Positions 1 through 7,496 of a stretch of DNA of 64,000 bases are shown here, piece after piece; position 1 is the first letter of the stretch, and every line of letters starts with the position of its first letter. The notes under the pieces are model-generated. The model saw nothing but the letters and a program-made list of their open reading frames with translations, was not told where the DNA came from and did not search any database. The stretch is from positions 1 to 64,000 of the forward strand of contig NZ_JAAOZC010000003.1 of NCBI RefSeq assembly GCF_011761305.1. Direction: 5' to 3'. Origin of the DNA: Sphingomonas vulcanisoli (GTDB lineage Bacteria > Pseudomonadota > Alphaproteobacteria > Sphingomonadales > Sphingomonadaceae). Both the position numbers and the translations under genes were made by a program.

Positions 1-1
1 C

Positions 2-277
2 CGCGACAATCTCGCCCGCTTCAACCGGCGCTCAAAACGCTACTCCAAATCCCTCGATATGCTCGATGCCACACTCACACTCTTCTTCCATCGACACCTC
101 ATCAATGCAATACAAAGTGAACAATGCCCCTGCAAGGGGAGGGGGACCAGCCGTAGGCTGGTGGAGGGGTGTCCCGCTATCGAGAGGGTGACACCCCTCC
201 GTCAGCCCTGCGGGCTGCCACCTCCCCTTGCAGAGGAGGATCAATCGAAGGCGATGCCTACGCCTTGCAGACGGTAA
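2..277 (+). pseudogene. C-terminal end of IS1-like transposase, cut by window edge and run into repeat A
   Basis: The reading frame is open from the window edge. Its first ~40 residues contain RDNLARFNRRSKRYSKSLDM followed by LFFHRHLINAI. This resembles the C-terminal segment of IS1-family transposases (an arginine-rich stretch with [Y/F]SKS, then a helix). From about base 126 the frame reads through palindromic repeat copy A1 and ends at TAA 275-277, so the last ~50 residues are repeat-encoded and probably not the native end. It overlaps the 3' end of the convergent methyltransferase by 20 bases. No IS inverted repeat was recognised. The family assignment rests on a short segment and is tentative. 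Confidence 0.5.
126..240. repeat. Palindromic repeat family A, copy A1
   Basis: The outer arms read CCCCTGCAAGGGGAGG and CCTCCCCTTGCAGAGG. The inner arms are GTGTCCC near the centre-left and GGTGACACCCCTCC near the centre-right. This is the same layout as copies at 20388, 30969 and 54003. It is internal to the end of the transposase reading frame. Confidence 0.9.
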
Positions 278-1037
278 TCGCTTCCGGACGGGGCGGTTCG
301 CCGACGGGTACGAAGGCCGCGAGATAGCCGCGCGCGGCGGGCATGTCCCGCCAGCCGATCTGGCGATAGCCGACCGCCGCCATCTCGCATTTCAGAAGCG
401 TCGGCGGCGTGCCGTGCGCACCCGTCTCGCGATTGGCGTCGACGATGATGATCCGGCCGCCGGGCCTGAGCGCGGGCCGCAGCCGCGCCATCAGCGCATA
501 AGGATCGCCGATCTCATGATACATGTGGATCAGGAAGATGCGGTCGGCGCTCGCCGGCGGCAACTGTGCGTCGTCCGGCTTGCCGAGGCTGACGCTGACA
601 TTGGCCAGCTTGCTCCGATCGACGCGCTGCCGCAGCCCCGTGACATAAGCGGGCATGATATCCTCGGCGATCACCTGGCCGCGGCCGCCCACGGCCTTGG
701 CGAGATGCAGCGTATAATAGCCCTCGCCCGCACCGATATCGGCGACCGCCATGCCGGGCTTCACCCCGGCGGCGGCGATCACCGCATCGGCCTCATGCGC
801 CAGATCGCGCTCCGGCTCGGTCGACCAGCGCGGCGAAACGATCGAGGCGACAGGCCGATCGGGCAGCGGGAAGCCCGCGGCGTCGCGGTCGGTCTCGGCG
901 TGACCGCACCCGGCGAGGAGAAGGGTAGCGAGAACAAATCCGCTCGTGCTGAGCTTGTCGAAGCACCGTCCTTCTACTTCTCGGTGCGGGAAAGAAGAAC
1001 GGCCCTTCGACAAGCTCAGGGCGAGCGGGGAAATCAT
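258..1037 (-). CDS. Lipoprotein-type class I SAM-dependent methyltransferase
   Basis: A 259-residue protein with a class I methyltransferase fold. Motif I is ADIGAGEGYYT, followed by an acidic residue (AEDI) and a post-motif segment RPGGRIIIVD. Its N-terminus carries a lipobox (LLLAGC, Cys about residue 44), so it should be membrane-anchored outside the cytoplasm, which is odd for a SAM-dependent enzyme. The ATG overlaps the prfB stop as ATGA, arguing that this start is real and translationally coupled. Residues ~4-33 between that start and the hydrophobic core are encoded by repeat D1, which lies in frame. No other ATG, GTG or conventional start lies between the repeat and the hydrophobic core. 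It is a paralogue of the exported methyltransferase at 4839-5591. The substrate is unknown. Confidence 0.8.
   Translation of the reverse strand: MISPLALSLSKGRSSFPHREVEGRCFDKLSTSGFVLATLLLAGCGHAETDRDAAGFPLPDRPVASIVSPRWSTEPERDLAHEADAVIAAAGVKPGMAVADIGAGEGYYTLHLAKAVGGRGQVIAEDIMPAYVTGLRQRVDRSKLANVSVSLGKPDDAQLPPASADRIFLIHMYHEIGDPYALMARLRPALRPGGRIIIVDANRETGAHGTPPTLLKCEMAAVGYRQIGWRDMPAARGYLAAFVPVGEPPRPEAITVCKA
941..1027. repeat. Palindromic repeat family D, copy D1 (inside a coding region)
   Basis: The arms are GTGCTGAGCTTGTCGAAGCAC and CCTTCGACAAGCTCAGGGCGAG, shown here in separate halves about 60 bases apart. Similar copies lie at 38427 and 51591. This copy is translated in frame as residues ~4-33 of the minus-strand lipoprotein methyltransferase. 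Confidence 0.9.
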
Positions 1038-2161
1038 TCCACATCCTCCACGTCCACCGTCTCGCCGGTCACGCGCTGGCTCAGCGCCGCCGCCATGAAC
1101 TTGTCGAGATCGCCGTCGAGCACGTCGCCGGGCGCGGTGGAGGTAACGCCGGTGCGCAGATCCTTCACCAGCTGATAGGGCTGGAGCACATAGGATCGGA
1201 TCTGGTGGCCCCAGCCGATATCGCTCTTGGTGGCGTTGGTGGCGTTGGCCGCCGCCTCGCGTTCCGCCAGTTCGCGTTCGTAGAGGCGGGCGCGGAGCTG
1301 ATTATAGGCCTCGGCCTTGTTCTTGTGCTGTGATCTTTGGTTCTGGCACTGGACGACGATGCCGGTGGGGATGTGCGTGATGCGCACCGCCGAATCGGTG
1401 GTGTTGATGTGCTGGCCGCCGGCGCCGGACGCGCGATAGGTATCGATGCGCAGGTCGCTCTCGTTGTACGTCACCTCGATATTGTCATCGATCTCGGGAT
1501 AGACCCAGACGCTGGCGAAGCTGGTGTGGCGGCGCGCGGCGCTGTCATAGGGGCTGATGCGGACGAGGCGGTGGACGCCGCTCTCGGTCTTGGCATAGCC
1601 ATAGGCGTTCTCACCCTTGAGCAGCAGGGTCGCGGACTTGATCCCCGCCTGTTCGCCCGAATGATAGTCGATCAGCTCCACCTTCATGCCGCGGCGTTCC
1701 GCCCAGCGCGTGTACATGCGCTGGAGCATCCCCGCCCAATCCTGGCTCTCGGTGCCGCCCGCGCCCGAATTGACCTCGACATAGGTGTTGTTGGCATCGG
1801 CCTCCCCGGCGAGCAGCGCGGTGATCTTGTCCTTGTCGGCGCGCTCGGCGAGTTCGGCCAGCGCCTTGACGCCATCGTCGACCAGCGCGTCGTCGCCCTC
1901 GGCTTCGGCCATCTCCATCAGCTCGATCGTATCGGCCTTCTCGGCCTCGATCGCCTTGACCGCCGCGATCGATTCATCGAGCCGCCGGCGCTCCTGCATC
2001 ACCGCCTGCGCCTGCTTGGGATCGTCCCACAATTTGGGATCCTCGACACGGTTGTTGAGCTCGTCGAGACGCCGGAGCGCGCGCTCCCAATCGAGGAAAC
2101 GGCGGACCAGGGCCATCGCGGCATCGATCTGATCGACAAAGGCTTGCGCTTCGGCGCGCAT
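1034..2161 (-). CDS. prfB: Peptide chain release factor 2
   Basis: A 375-residue class I release factor that recognises UGA/UAA and triggers peptidyl-tRNA hydrolysis on the ribosome. Visible features: the N-terminal helical domain, the recognition-loop region [19 protein letters not shown] (the SPF-type tripeptide is SPY here), and the catalytic GGQ in [16 protein letters not shown]. The length matches the family (E. coli RF2 is 365). The gene is read in one uninterrupted frame from ATG, so the programmed +1 frameshift at an in-frame UGA used by many bacterial prfB genes is absent. It lies downstream of PBP1A across repeat B1 and overlaps the downstream methyltransferase start by 4 bases. Confidence 0.97.
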   Translation of the reverse strand: MRAEAQAFVDQIDAAMALVRRFLDWERALRRLDELNNRVEDPKLWDDPKQAQAVMQERRRLDESIAAVKAIEAEKADTIELMEMAEAEGDDALVDDGVKALAELAERADKDKITALLAGEADANNTYVEVNSGAGGTESQDWAGMLQRMYTRWAERRGMKVELIDYHSGEQAGIKSATLLLKGENAYGYAKTESGVHRLVRISPYDSAARRHTSFASVWVYPEIDDNIEVTYNESDLRIDTYRASGAGGQHINTTDSAVRITHIPTGIVVQCQNQRSQHKNKAEAYNQLRARLYERELAEREAAANATNATKSDIGWGHQIRSYVLQPYQLVKDLRTGVTSTAPGDVLDGDLDKFMAAALSQRVTGETVDVEDVE

Positions 2162-2184
2162 ATTCGTGTTTCCAATCTTACTTA

Positions 2185-2260
2185 TACCCCGGCGAAGGCC
2201 GGGGCCCAGGATCGCGAGCGCGACGCCTGTGGCTCTGGACCCCGGCCTTCGCCGGGGTAC
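2185..2260. repeat. Palindromic repeat family B, copy B1
   Basis: The arms TACCCCGGCGAAGGCCGGGG and CCCCGGCCTTCGCCGGGGTA are almost perfect inverse complements flanking ~35 bases. The copy fills the gap between the pbp1A-type gene and prfB. It could fold into a strong RNA hairpin but has no T-tract. Confidence 0.9.
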
Positions 2261-2269
2261 GTTCGCTAG

Positions 2270-4726
2270 TTAGTAAATCCCGCCCTGCTTTGCCAAGAAA
2301 TCGCTGTCGTTCTGCGCGGCCTTGGGTTTGGCGAGGGGGGTGACGGCTTCCTTGCCGATCGCGCGGCGGGGTTCGCTTTCGGGCTTGAACGCTTCCCAGA
2401 TCGCGGCGGGCTTGGGATCATCGTCATTGGGGAAGACGCCGAAGATCTTGCGGCCTGATCTGCGATCGATCGCCACCATGCGGATGCCGGGCGCGACCTT
2501 GAACGGCACCACCGGCATATCCTTCATCGCCACCTGCGCGAATTGCAGGAAGATCGGCGCGGCCAGCGTGCCGCCCTGCGCATAAGCGCCCATCGGCCGC
2601 GGCCTATCGTAACCGATATAGACGCCGCCGACGAGATCGGGCGATCCGCCGACAAACCACACATTGGTCGGCCCGCTGTTGGTCCCGGTCTTGCCGAACA
2701 AGGGCCGGTTGAGGCTGCGCAGCACCACCGCCGTGCCGCGCTGGACGACGCCCTCCATGATGTGGACCATCTGATAGGCGGTCATCGCATCGATCACCTG
2801 CGTGCTGCGGCTGATCGGGCGCGGCATCGGGCCGCCGTTCCAATCCTTGGCGTTGCAACCCTCGCACGGCCGCGTATCGGCGCGCCAGATCACCTTGCCG
2901 TGGCGATCCTGGACATAATCGATCAGAGTCGGCTTGAGGCTGCGGCCCTGGTTGGCGAGCATCGAATAAGCGTTGACCATGCGCAGCACGGTCGTCTCGC
3001 CCGCGCCCAGTGAATAAGCGATATAGGGTGGGTAGGTGCCGATGCCGAAGCGCTTGGCGTAATCCACCACCTTGTCCATGCCCGCGGTGGAGGCGGCGCG
3101 GACGGTCATCAGGTTGCGCGATTGCTCGACGCCCCAGCGCATCGTCTGCGGGCCGGCGTAAGAGTTGGTGAAATTCTTGAAGCATTTGGTGCCGAGTTCG
3201 CGCGTCTGGAACACGCAGAAGGGCTCGTCATCGAGAATCGAGGCGGGGGTCAGGCCGCTGTCGAGCGCGGCGGTATAGACCATCGGCTTGAACGCCGATC
3301 CCGGCTGGCGGAGCGCCTGGGTGGCGCGGTTGAAGGGCTCGCGCGCATCGAAGCCGCCCTGCATCGCCAGCACCTGCCCAGTGTGCGGATTCTCTGCGAC
3401 GAAGCCGCCGGAAATGCCGGGGATCGTCCGCAGCGACCAGTTGCTGCCATTCTTGCCGACGATGATCACGTCGCCGGTGCGCAGGAAATCGAAGGCATGG
3501 CCGCCGACGTTGCGCTTGGCCATCGCCGCGCCGCTTGCCGGCAAGGTGCCCTGTGTGCCGTCCGAGAAGCCGATCACTGCCTCGCCGCGCGATTTGCTGA
3601 GGATCACCGCCGCGCGCCAATCGGCATAGCCGGTGCGCAGATCGAGCGCCGCCAGCCGCGCGGGCCAGCCGTCGCCCGCGTCGATCGCGCCGACCCGCCC
3701 GCGCCATCCGCCGCCCTCGAAGCGGATCAGCCCGGCGCGCAGCGCATCCTCGGCCGCCTTCTGCACCTTGGGATCGAGCGAGGTGCGCACCCACAGGCCG
3801 CCGGTATAGACGCCGTGCGGGCCGTTCTCGTCGGCCTCGCCGTAGCGTGCCATCAGCTCGCGGCGAACCTCCTCCATATAATAGCCCTCGAACGCGCGCT
3901 CGCGCTCCAGCCGGGCATCGGAGCGGTGGACGGTGCCGAGCGGCGTGGCATCGGCGTCGGCCTCCTGCGCGGCGGTGATATAGCCGTTGGCCTGCATCTG
4001 CTTGAGCACATAGCGGCGGCGATCGAGCGCGCGATCGGCGTGGCGATCGGGATCATAGTTGGAGGGCGCGCGCGGCAGCGTGGCGAGATAGGCGGCCTCG
4101 GGCACGGTCAGCTGATCGACATCCTTGCCGAAATAAGCCCGCGCCGCCGATTGCACGCCATAAGCGTTCCGCCCGAGGAAGATCTGGTTGAGGTAGAGCT
4201 CCAGGATCTGCTGCTTGTTGAGGCTGTTCTCGATCCGGATCGCCAGCACCGCCTCGCGCACCTTGCGGGTCGGCGAATAGGCCGCGTTGAGCAGCAGGTT
4301 CTTGGCGACCTGCTGGGTGATCGTGGAGCCGCCATGCGCGCGCTCACCGCTGCCATAATGGGTGAAATAGGCGATCACCGCATTGCCGAACTTGAGCGGC
4401 GCGACGCCATGATGCGTGAAGAAATTCTTGTCCTCGGCCGATATGAACGCTTGGACGAGCAACGGCGGAAATTCGTCATAGTTGAGCTGCACGCGCCGCT
4501 CGCGCGCGAAGCTGTACACCGGCGTGCCGTCGATCGATCGCACGTTGGTCGGCAGCGGCGGCTCATAGGTGAGCAAGGCGTCGGTCGAGGGCAGGCCGGC
4601 GATGAAGAAATAATAGAAAGCCGCCCAGGCGATGGCGAGCAGGAGGAAGACATAGGCCGTCCACCGCACCCGCCGCTCGGCCCAATAGGAGCGGAACGTC
4701 GCGCCGCCGGGGATCGCGAACTTCAT
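2270..4726 (-). CDS. mrcA: Penicillin-binding protein 1A (bifunctional transglycosylase/transpeptidase)
   Basis: An 818-residue bifunctional peptidoglycan synthase. A short cytoplasmic tail and one transmembrane helix (residues ~22-44) precede a GT51 glycosyltransferase domain with catalytic Glu ~98 in AEDKNFFTHHG and the GGSTITQQ motif ~132-139. The transpeptidase domain has SxxK (SAFK, Ser ~477), SRN (~536-538) and KTG (~679-681). An inserted OB-like domain lies between them, as usual for class A PBP1A. Genes for a cell-wall amidase upstream and prfB downstream are in the same orientation, an order familiar in Alphaproteobacteria. The end, KQGGIY, is followed immediately by repeat B1. Confidence 0.96.
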   Translation of the reverse strand: MKFAIPGGATFRSYWAERRVRWTAYVFLLLAIAWAAFYYFFIAGLPSTDALLTYEPPLPTNVRSIDGTPVYSFARERRVQLNYDEFPPLLVQAFISAEDKNFFTHHGVAPLKFGNAVIAYFTHYGSGERAHGGSTITQQVAKNLLLNAAYSPTRKVREAVLAIRIENSLNKQQILELYLNQIFLGRNAYGVQSAARAYFGKDVDQLTVPEAAYLATLPRAPSNYDPDRHADRALDRRRYVLKQMQANGYITAAQEADADATPLGTVHRSDARLERERAFEGYYMEEVRRELMARYGEADENGPHGVYTGGLWVRTSLDPKVQKAAEDALRAGLIRFEGGGWRGRVGAIDAGDGWPARLAALDLRTGYADWRAAVILSKSRGEAVIGFSDGTQGTLPASGAAMAKRNVGGHAFDFLRTGDVIIVGKNGSNWSLRTIPGISGGFVAENPHTGQVLAMQGGFDAREPFNRATQALRQPGSAFKPMVYTAALDSGLTPASILDDEPFCVFQTRELGTKCFKNFTNSYAGPQTMRWGVEQSRNLMTVRAASTAGMDKVVDYAKRFGIGTYPPYIAYSLGAGETTVLRMVNAYSMLANQGRSLKPTLIDYVQDRHGKVIWRADTRPCEGCNAKDWNGGPMPRPISRSTQVIDAMTAYQMVHIMEGVVQRGTAVVLRSLNRPLFGKTGTNSGPTNVWFVGGSPDLVGGVYIGYDRPRPMGAYAQGGTLAAPIFLQFAQVAMKDMPVVPFKVAPGIRMVAIDRRSGRKIFGVFPNDDDPKPAAIWEAFKPESEPRRAIGKEAVTPLAKPKAAQNDSDFLAKQGGIY

Positions 4727-4730
4727 GATT

Positions 4731-4814
4731 TACCCCGGACCCCGGCGCAGGCCGGGGCCCAGAGCCATAAAGCGCTCCGTTCGTGATCCTGGGCCCCGGC
4801 CTGCGCCGGGGTAC
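4731..4814. repeat. Palindromic repeat family B, copy B2
   Basis: The arms TACCCCGGACCCCGGCGCAGG and CCTGGGCCCCGGCCTGCGCC, with GGGGTA at the outer edge. It occupies the gap between the exported methyltransferase and the PBP1A gene, so it would lie in the message if these genes are co-transcribed. Confidence 0.88.
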
Positions 4815-4838
4815 GGAGGGAGGTCATAAGGTCGGCGC

Positions 4839-5591
4839 TTACTTCGGCTTGCGGAATTTGTAGATGAACTGGTCCGTCCGGTGGCGAAGCGTGGGATCGA
4901 AGACCTTGAGCGTATGATCGTCGGCCGGGTTGGCCAGCACCTTGCTCTCGCCCACGAAGACGAAGCCCGCCGCGGTCACTTCCTGCTTCACCACCGCCGG
5001 ATCGATGCGGTGCAGCGTGTTGGTGTCGCGCAAGCCCGATCCTGCCGCGGCGGCATGATCGAGCACGATGTAAACGCCGCCGGGCTTCAGATTGATGAAA
5101 ATCTGCTTGTTGAAGCCGACCAGATCGGCGCCCGGAATATTGTGCAGGTCGTGATAATTCTGCGAGGTCCAGGCGACATCGCTCTGCGCGGGCGGGGCGG
5201 GATCCAGCAATTTGTCATGCACGGGCATGATGTTCGGCTTGATCTTGGCGAGGCTGGTCAGCCGATCGAGCGCCTTGGCCGGATCCTTCGATCCGTTGAT
5301 CATCTCATCGGGCACATAATCCACGACCTTGCCGTTGGGCCCCACGACATCGGCGAACAACCGCGTGAAATAGCCGCCGCCGGGCACGATATCGACGACC
5401 GTCATCCCAGGCTTCACGCCCGCGAACGCCAGCATCTCGGCGGGCTTGCGCTCGGCATCGAGCGCGACATCGTCGGCGGGGCGCGTCGTATCGGCGACGG
5501 CGGCGGTGATATAAGCGGGCGGCGCGGCGTGGAGCGCGGCCAGCGGCGTGGCGGCGAGCAGCGCGGCGGCGAGAAGCTTACGATAGGTCAT
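4839..5591 (-). CDS. Exported class I SAM-methyltransferase-like protein
   Basis: A 250-residue protein with an apparent Sec signal peptide (residues ~1-23: basic MTYRK, then a Leu/Ala-rich core, LHAAPP cleavage region). It carries a class I methyltransferase core: VVDIVPGGGYFT in the motif I position, GKVVDYVPDE in motif II, and LKPGGVYIVLDH after it. The signal peptide suggests a periplasmic location, where SAM is not expected, so either the signal is not cleaved or the fold has another use. Its start overlaps the amidase stop as ATGA, showing tight coupling to that gene. It is a paralogue of the lipoprotein methyltransferase at 258-1037. Function unknown. Confidence 0.82.
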   Translation of the reverse strand: MTYRKLLAAALLAATPLAALHAAPPAYITAAVADTTRPADDVALDAERKPAEMLAFAGVKPGMTVVDIVPGGGYFTRLFADVVGPNGKVVDYVPDEMINGSKDPAKALDRLTSLAKIKPNIMPVHDKLLDPAPPAQSDVAWTSQNYHDLHNIPGADLVGFNKQIFINLKPGGVYIVLDHAAAAGSGLRDTNTLHRIDPAVVKQEVTAAGFVFVGESKVLANPADDHTLKVFDPTLRHRTDQFIYKFRKPK

Positions 5592-6481
5592 TCCTCATCC
5601 TTCTCCTTGATCCGCGCGGCGAGCTGTCGCGCGAAATGCGTGGTCGCGGCGCGGCGTACCGCGGTGGCGATCTTCTCCCGATAGTCGTCCGAGGTGAGAA
5701 GTGCCAAATCATCTTCGTTGGAAATATAGCCGGTCTCGAGCAGCACCGATGGCACGTCCGGCGCCTTCAGCACCATCAGCCCGGCGAATTTGTGGAAGGT
5801 GGGCTTGAGGCCGATCAGCGGCGCCATTTCCTTCTGCAGCGTGTTGGCGAAGGTGGAGGAGACGTTCATCGTCTCGCGCTGCGCAAGATCGATCAGGATC
5901 GACGAGACGTCGCTGGTCTCGCGGCTCAAATCGATGCCGTTGATCACGTCCGCCTTATTCTCGCGTGCGGCGAGCGCGGCGGCGACCTTGTCCGAGCTGG
6001 TGTCGGAGAGCGTATAGATGCTCGCGCCGCGCGCCGCAGGGCTGGGCGCGCTGTCGCAATGGATCGAAATGAAGAGATCGGCATGCAGCCGCCGCGCAAT
6101 CTCGCGCCGTTCGGCCAGCACTAGGAAATGATCGTCGCTGCGCGTCATCACGACGCGGAACAGCCCGCTCTGGATCAATTCGTCGCGCACCACCTTGGCG
6201 ATGCCGAGCGCGATATCCTTTTCATGCGTGTCGCCATCGGCGGAGGAGGAGCCGGGATCATGCCCGCCATGCCCGGCATCGATCACGATCAGCGGCGCAT
6301 CGGCCCGCCTGGCGCCCTGCACCTTGGGCAGGCCGAGCGTGGACGGGCGCGGCGGGATCGCCGCACTCGCCTTGTTCGGCGGCGCCTTGGCGAGCGCGGG
6401 CTCGGCGAGGAGCGCCAGGATCAGGACGATAAGCGGGCCGCGCACGGCTGCTGTTCTTAGCGGGCTGCGGAATGCCCGCAA
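5588..6481 (-). CDS. amiC: N-acetylmuramoyl-L-alanine amidase (Amidase_3, AmiC type)
   Basis: A 297-residue periplasmic zinc amidase that cleaves the bond between MurNAc and the peptide stem during cell separation. An N-terminal signal/anchor segment (~residues 10-31, ending ALAKA) is followed by a linker and the Amidase_3 domain. Zn-binding and catalytic signatures visible: VIDAGHGGHDPG, HEKDIALGIA, SIHCDSAP and the C-terminal VLLETGYISN. There is no AMIN targeting domain, so it is shorter than E. coli AmiC. It is the first gene of the minus-strand run amidase, methyltransferase, PBP1A, prfB, methyltransferase. Confidence 0.93.
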   Translation of the reverse strand: MRAFRSPLRTAAVRGPLIVLILALLAEPALAKAPPNKASAAIPPRPSTLGLPKVQGARRADAPLIVIDAGHGGHDPGSSSADGDTHEKDIALGIAKVVRDELIQSGLFRVVMTRSDDHFLVLAERREIARRLHADLFISIHCDSAPSPAARGASIYTLSDTSSDKVAAALAARENKADVINGIDLSRETSDVSSILIDLAQRETMNVSSTFANTLQKEMAPLIGLKPTFHKFAGLMVLKAPDVPSVLLETGYISNEDDLALLTSDDYREKIATAVRRAATTHFARQLAARIKEKDEE

Positions 6482-6488
6482 GAGAGGT

Positions 6489-6782
6489 TCACGCCGCCGC
6501 CACGAAGGGCGCGATATCGATGGTGTCGGCGCGCTGCCGCACCTGCGCGATATCGTAGCTGAGCTGCATCCGCAGCACTGTCTCCATGCTGATGCCGAAC
6601 GCCTTTTCGAGCCGCAGCGCCATGTCGGGCGTCATCGCCGCAGCGCCGTTGCACAGATTGTTGAGCGCCTGACGGGTCACGCCCAGCGCTTTGGCAGCGG
6701 TGGCGATGGTCAGATCATGGCCCTCGACGATCTCGGACCGGATGAAACGGCCCGGATGCGGCGGAGTCTTCATGCGGGGCAT
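6489..6782 (-). CDS. higA: HigA family antitoxin (copy 1)
   Basis: A ~97-residue XRE-type helix-turn-helix protein. HTH: AATAAKALGVTRQALNNLC (residues ~28-46), preceded by HPGRFIRSEI, the hallmark N-terminus of VapI/HigA antitoxins. The ATG at 6782 is preferred over the GTG one codon upstream because AGGAG lies 7 bases ahead. It begins 9 bases after the toxin stop, the toxin-first order typical of higBA. It should neutralise HigB and repress the operon through the palindrome at 7101-7121. A second HigA of similar sequence lies at 13564-13860. Confidence 0.92.
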   Translation of the reverse strand: MPRMKTPPHPGRFIRSEIVEGHDLTIATAAKALGVTRQALNNLCNGAAAMTPDMALRLEKAFGISMETVLRMQLSYDIAQVRQRADTIDIAPFVAAA

Positions 6783-6791
6783 CACAATCTC

Positions 6792-7079
6792 CTAATGATA
6801 ATCCTCAAGGTCGAGGTCGTGCAGCACGCCTTCGGCATCTTCGCGGAAAGTCAGCCGCCAGTTCTTCGTCACGAACAAACTCCAATGGCCCTTGCGATCC
6901 CCCGTGAGCTGATGCGCTTTCCACTTGGGTGGCATCTTCAGTTCCACCGTCGTCGCCATGTCCTGAAGGAAGGCCAACATCAGCCGTAGCTTATCGGCAG
7001 CGGCAGCATCGACCTTCGCGGCATCATCTTCTTCGTAAAGCCTCTTCAAGCCCTTGTGCGCGAAGCTTCCGATTTCCAC
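6792..7079 (-). CDS. higB: HigB family toxin, RelE/ParE fold (copy 1)
   Basis: A 95-residue toxin of the HigB/RelE superfamily, whose members cleave mRNA on the ribosome. Features: GSFAHKGLKRLY at the N-terminus, then HQLTGDRKGHWSLFVTKNWR and the C-terminal LDLEDYH. It uses a GTG start, with AAGGA 9 bases upstream. The promoter region, with TTGACA embedded in a palindrome, lies just upstream. Its C-terminal half is clearly homologous to the toxin at 13281-13574 (NWR[L/M]TFR and DLEDYH shared), so the window holds two paralogous pairs. Confidence 0.9.
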   Translation of the reverse strand: MEIGSFAHKGLKRLYEEDDAAKVDAAAADKLRLMLAFLQDMATTVELKMPPKWKAHQLTGDRKGHWSLFVTKNWRLTFREDAEGVLHDLDLEDYH

Positions 7080-7100
7080 GAACCGTCCTTAGCATATTTC

Positions 7101-7121
7101 TGTAAAGTGTCAATTTACACT
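7101..7121 (-). promoter_or_regulatory. Palindromic operator/promoter of higBA copy 1
   Basis: The dyad TGTAAA-N7-TTTACA (7101-7119) overlaps AGTGTCAATTTACACT (7106-7121). On the minus strand it contains a consensus -35 (TTGACA, 7113-7108) 28 bases before the toxin start; no convincing -10 is seen. HigA proteins are known to bind palindromes over their own promoters. The same element, 20 of 22 bases identical, precedes the second higBA pair. Confidence 0.65.
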
Positions 7122-7496
7122 TGCGGCTGCTGTGTCGATCCAGCGGGCGCCCGGGTCATCTCTTGCCGCAATCCCCGTGCGATGCTACCTCCTGAATGTC
7201 CCGGTCTTTTTGCCGGGAACGCCGGCGCTTCACAGGCGGCCGGCATTTTCCAGGTTGAAGCCGCATGTGCCATTTTTCCCTCCAGCCCGATTCCGCCGCG
7301 CAAGCGTGCGATCGCCGGGTTGAGGGCGTTTCCGGAAGCTTCGGCTTGCCGGGTGGCCGTGCCGCCAAGGCAGTATCCACCACCACAATCGACGGCTCGG
7401 GCCGCGAGCCGGAGAAAACGGCTCGACATCAGACCCCGCCGTCCCATCGCGCACGGCGCCGCGGACAAGCGCGCGCCGGCGCCCGGAGACCATTGA
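7122..7496 (+). other. Intergenic stretch and probable structured leader of rne
   Basis: About 375 bases without a supported gene. It holds a stem-loop at 7199-7218 (TCCCGG, 8-base loop with a T-run, CCGGGA). A second GC-rich dyad near 7405-7425 (GGCTCG...CGAGCC) is also present. RNase E genes in several bacteria have long autoregulatory 5' leaders; that this one does is an inference. No promoter was identified with confidence. Confidence 0.4.

Noticed and set aside
2185-2260. Repeat B1 as an intrinsic terminator
   Set aside because: Strong hairpin but no T-tract follows on either strand, and the flanking genes appear to form one transcription unit.
1337-2269. Plus-strand open frame opposite prfB
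   Set aside because: No recognisable motif; prfB on the minus strand is certain.
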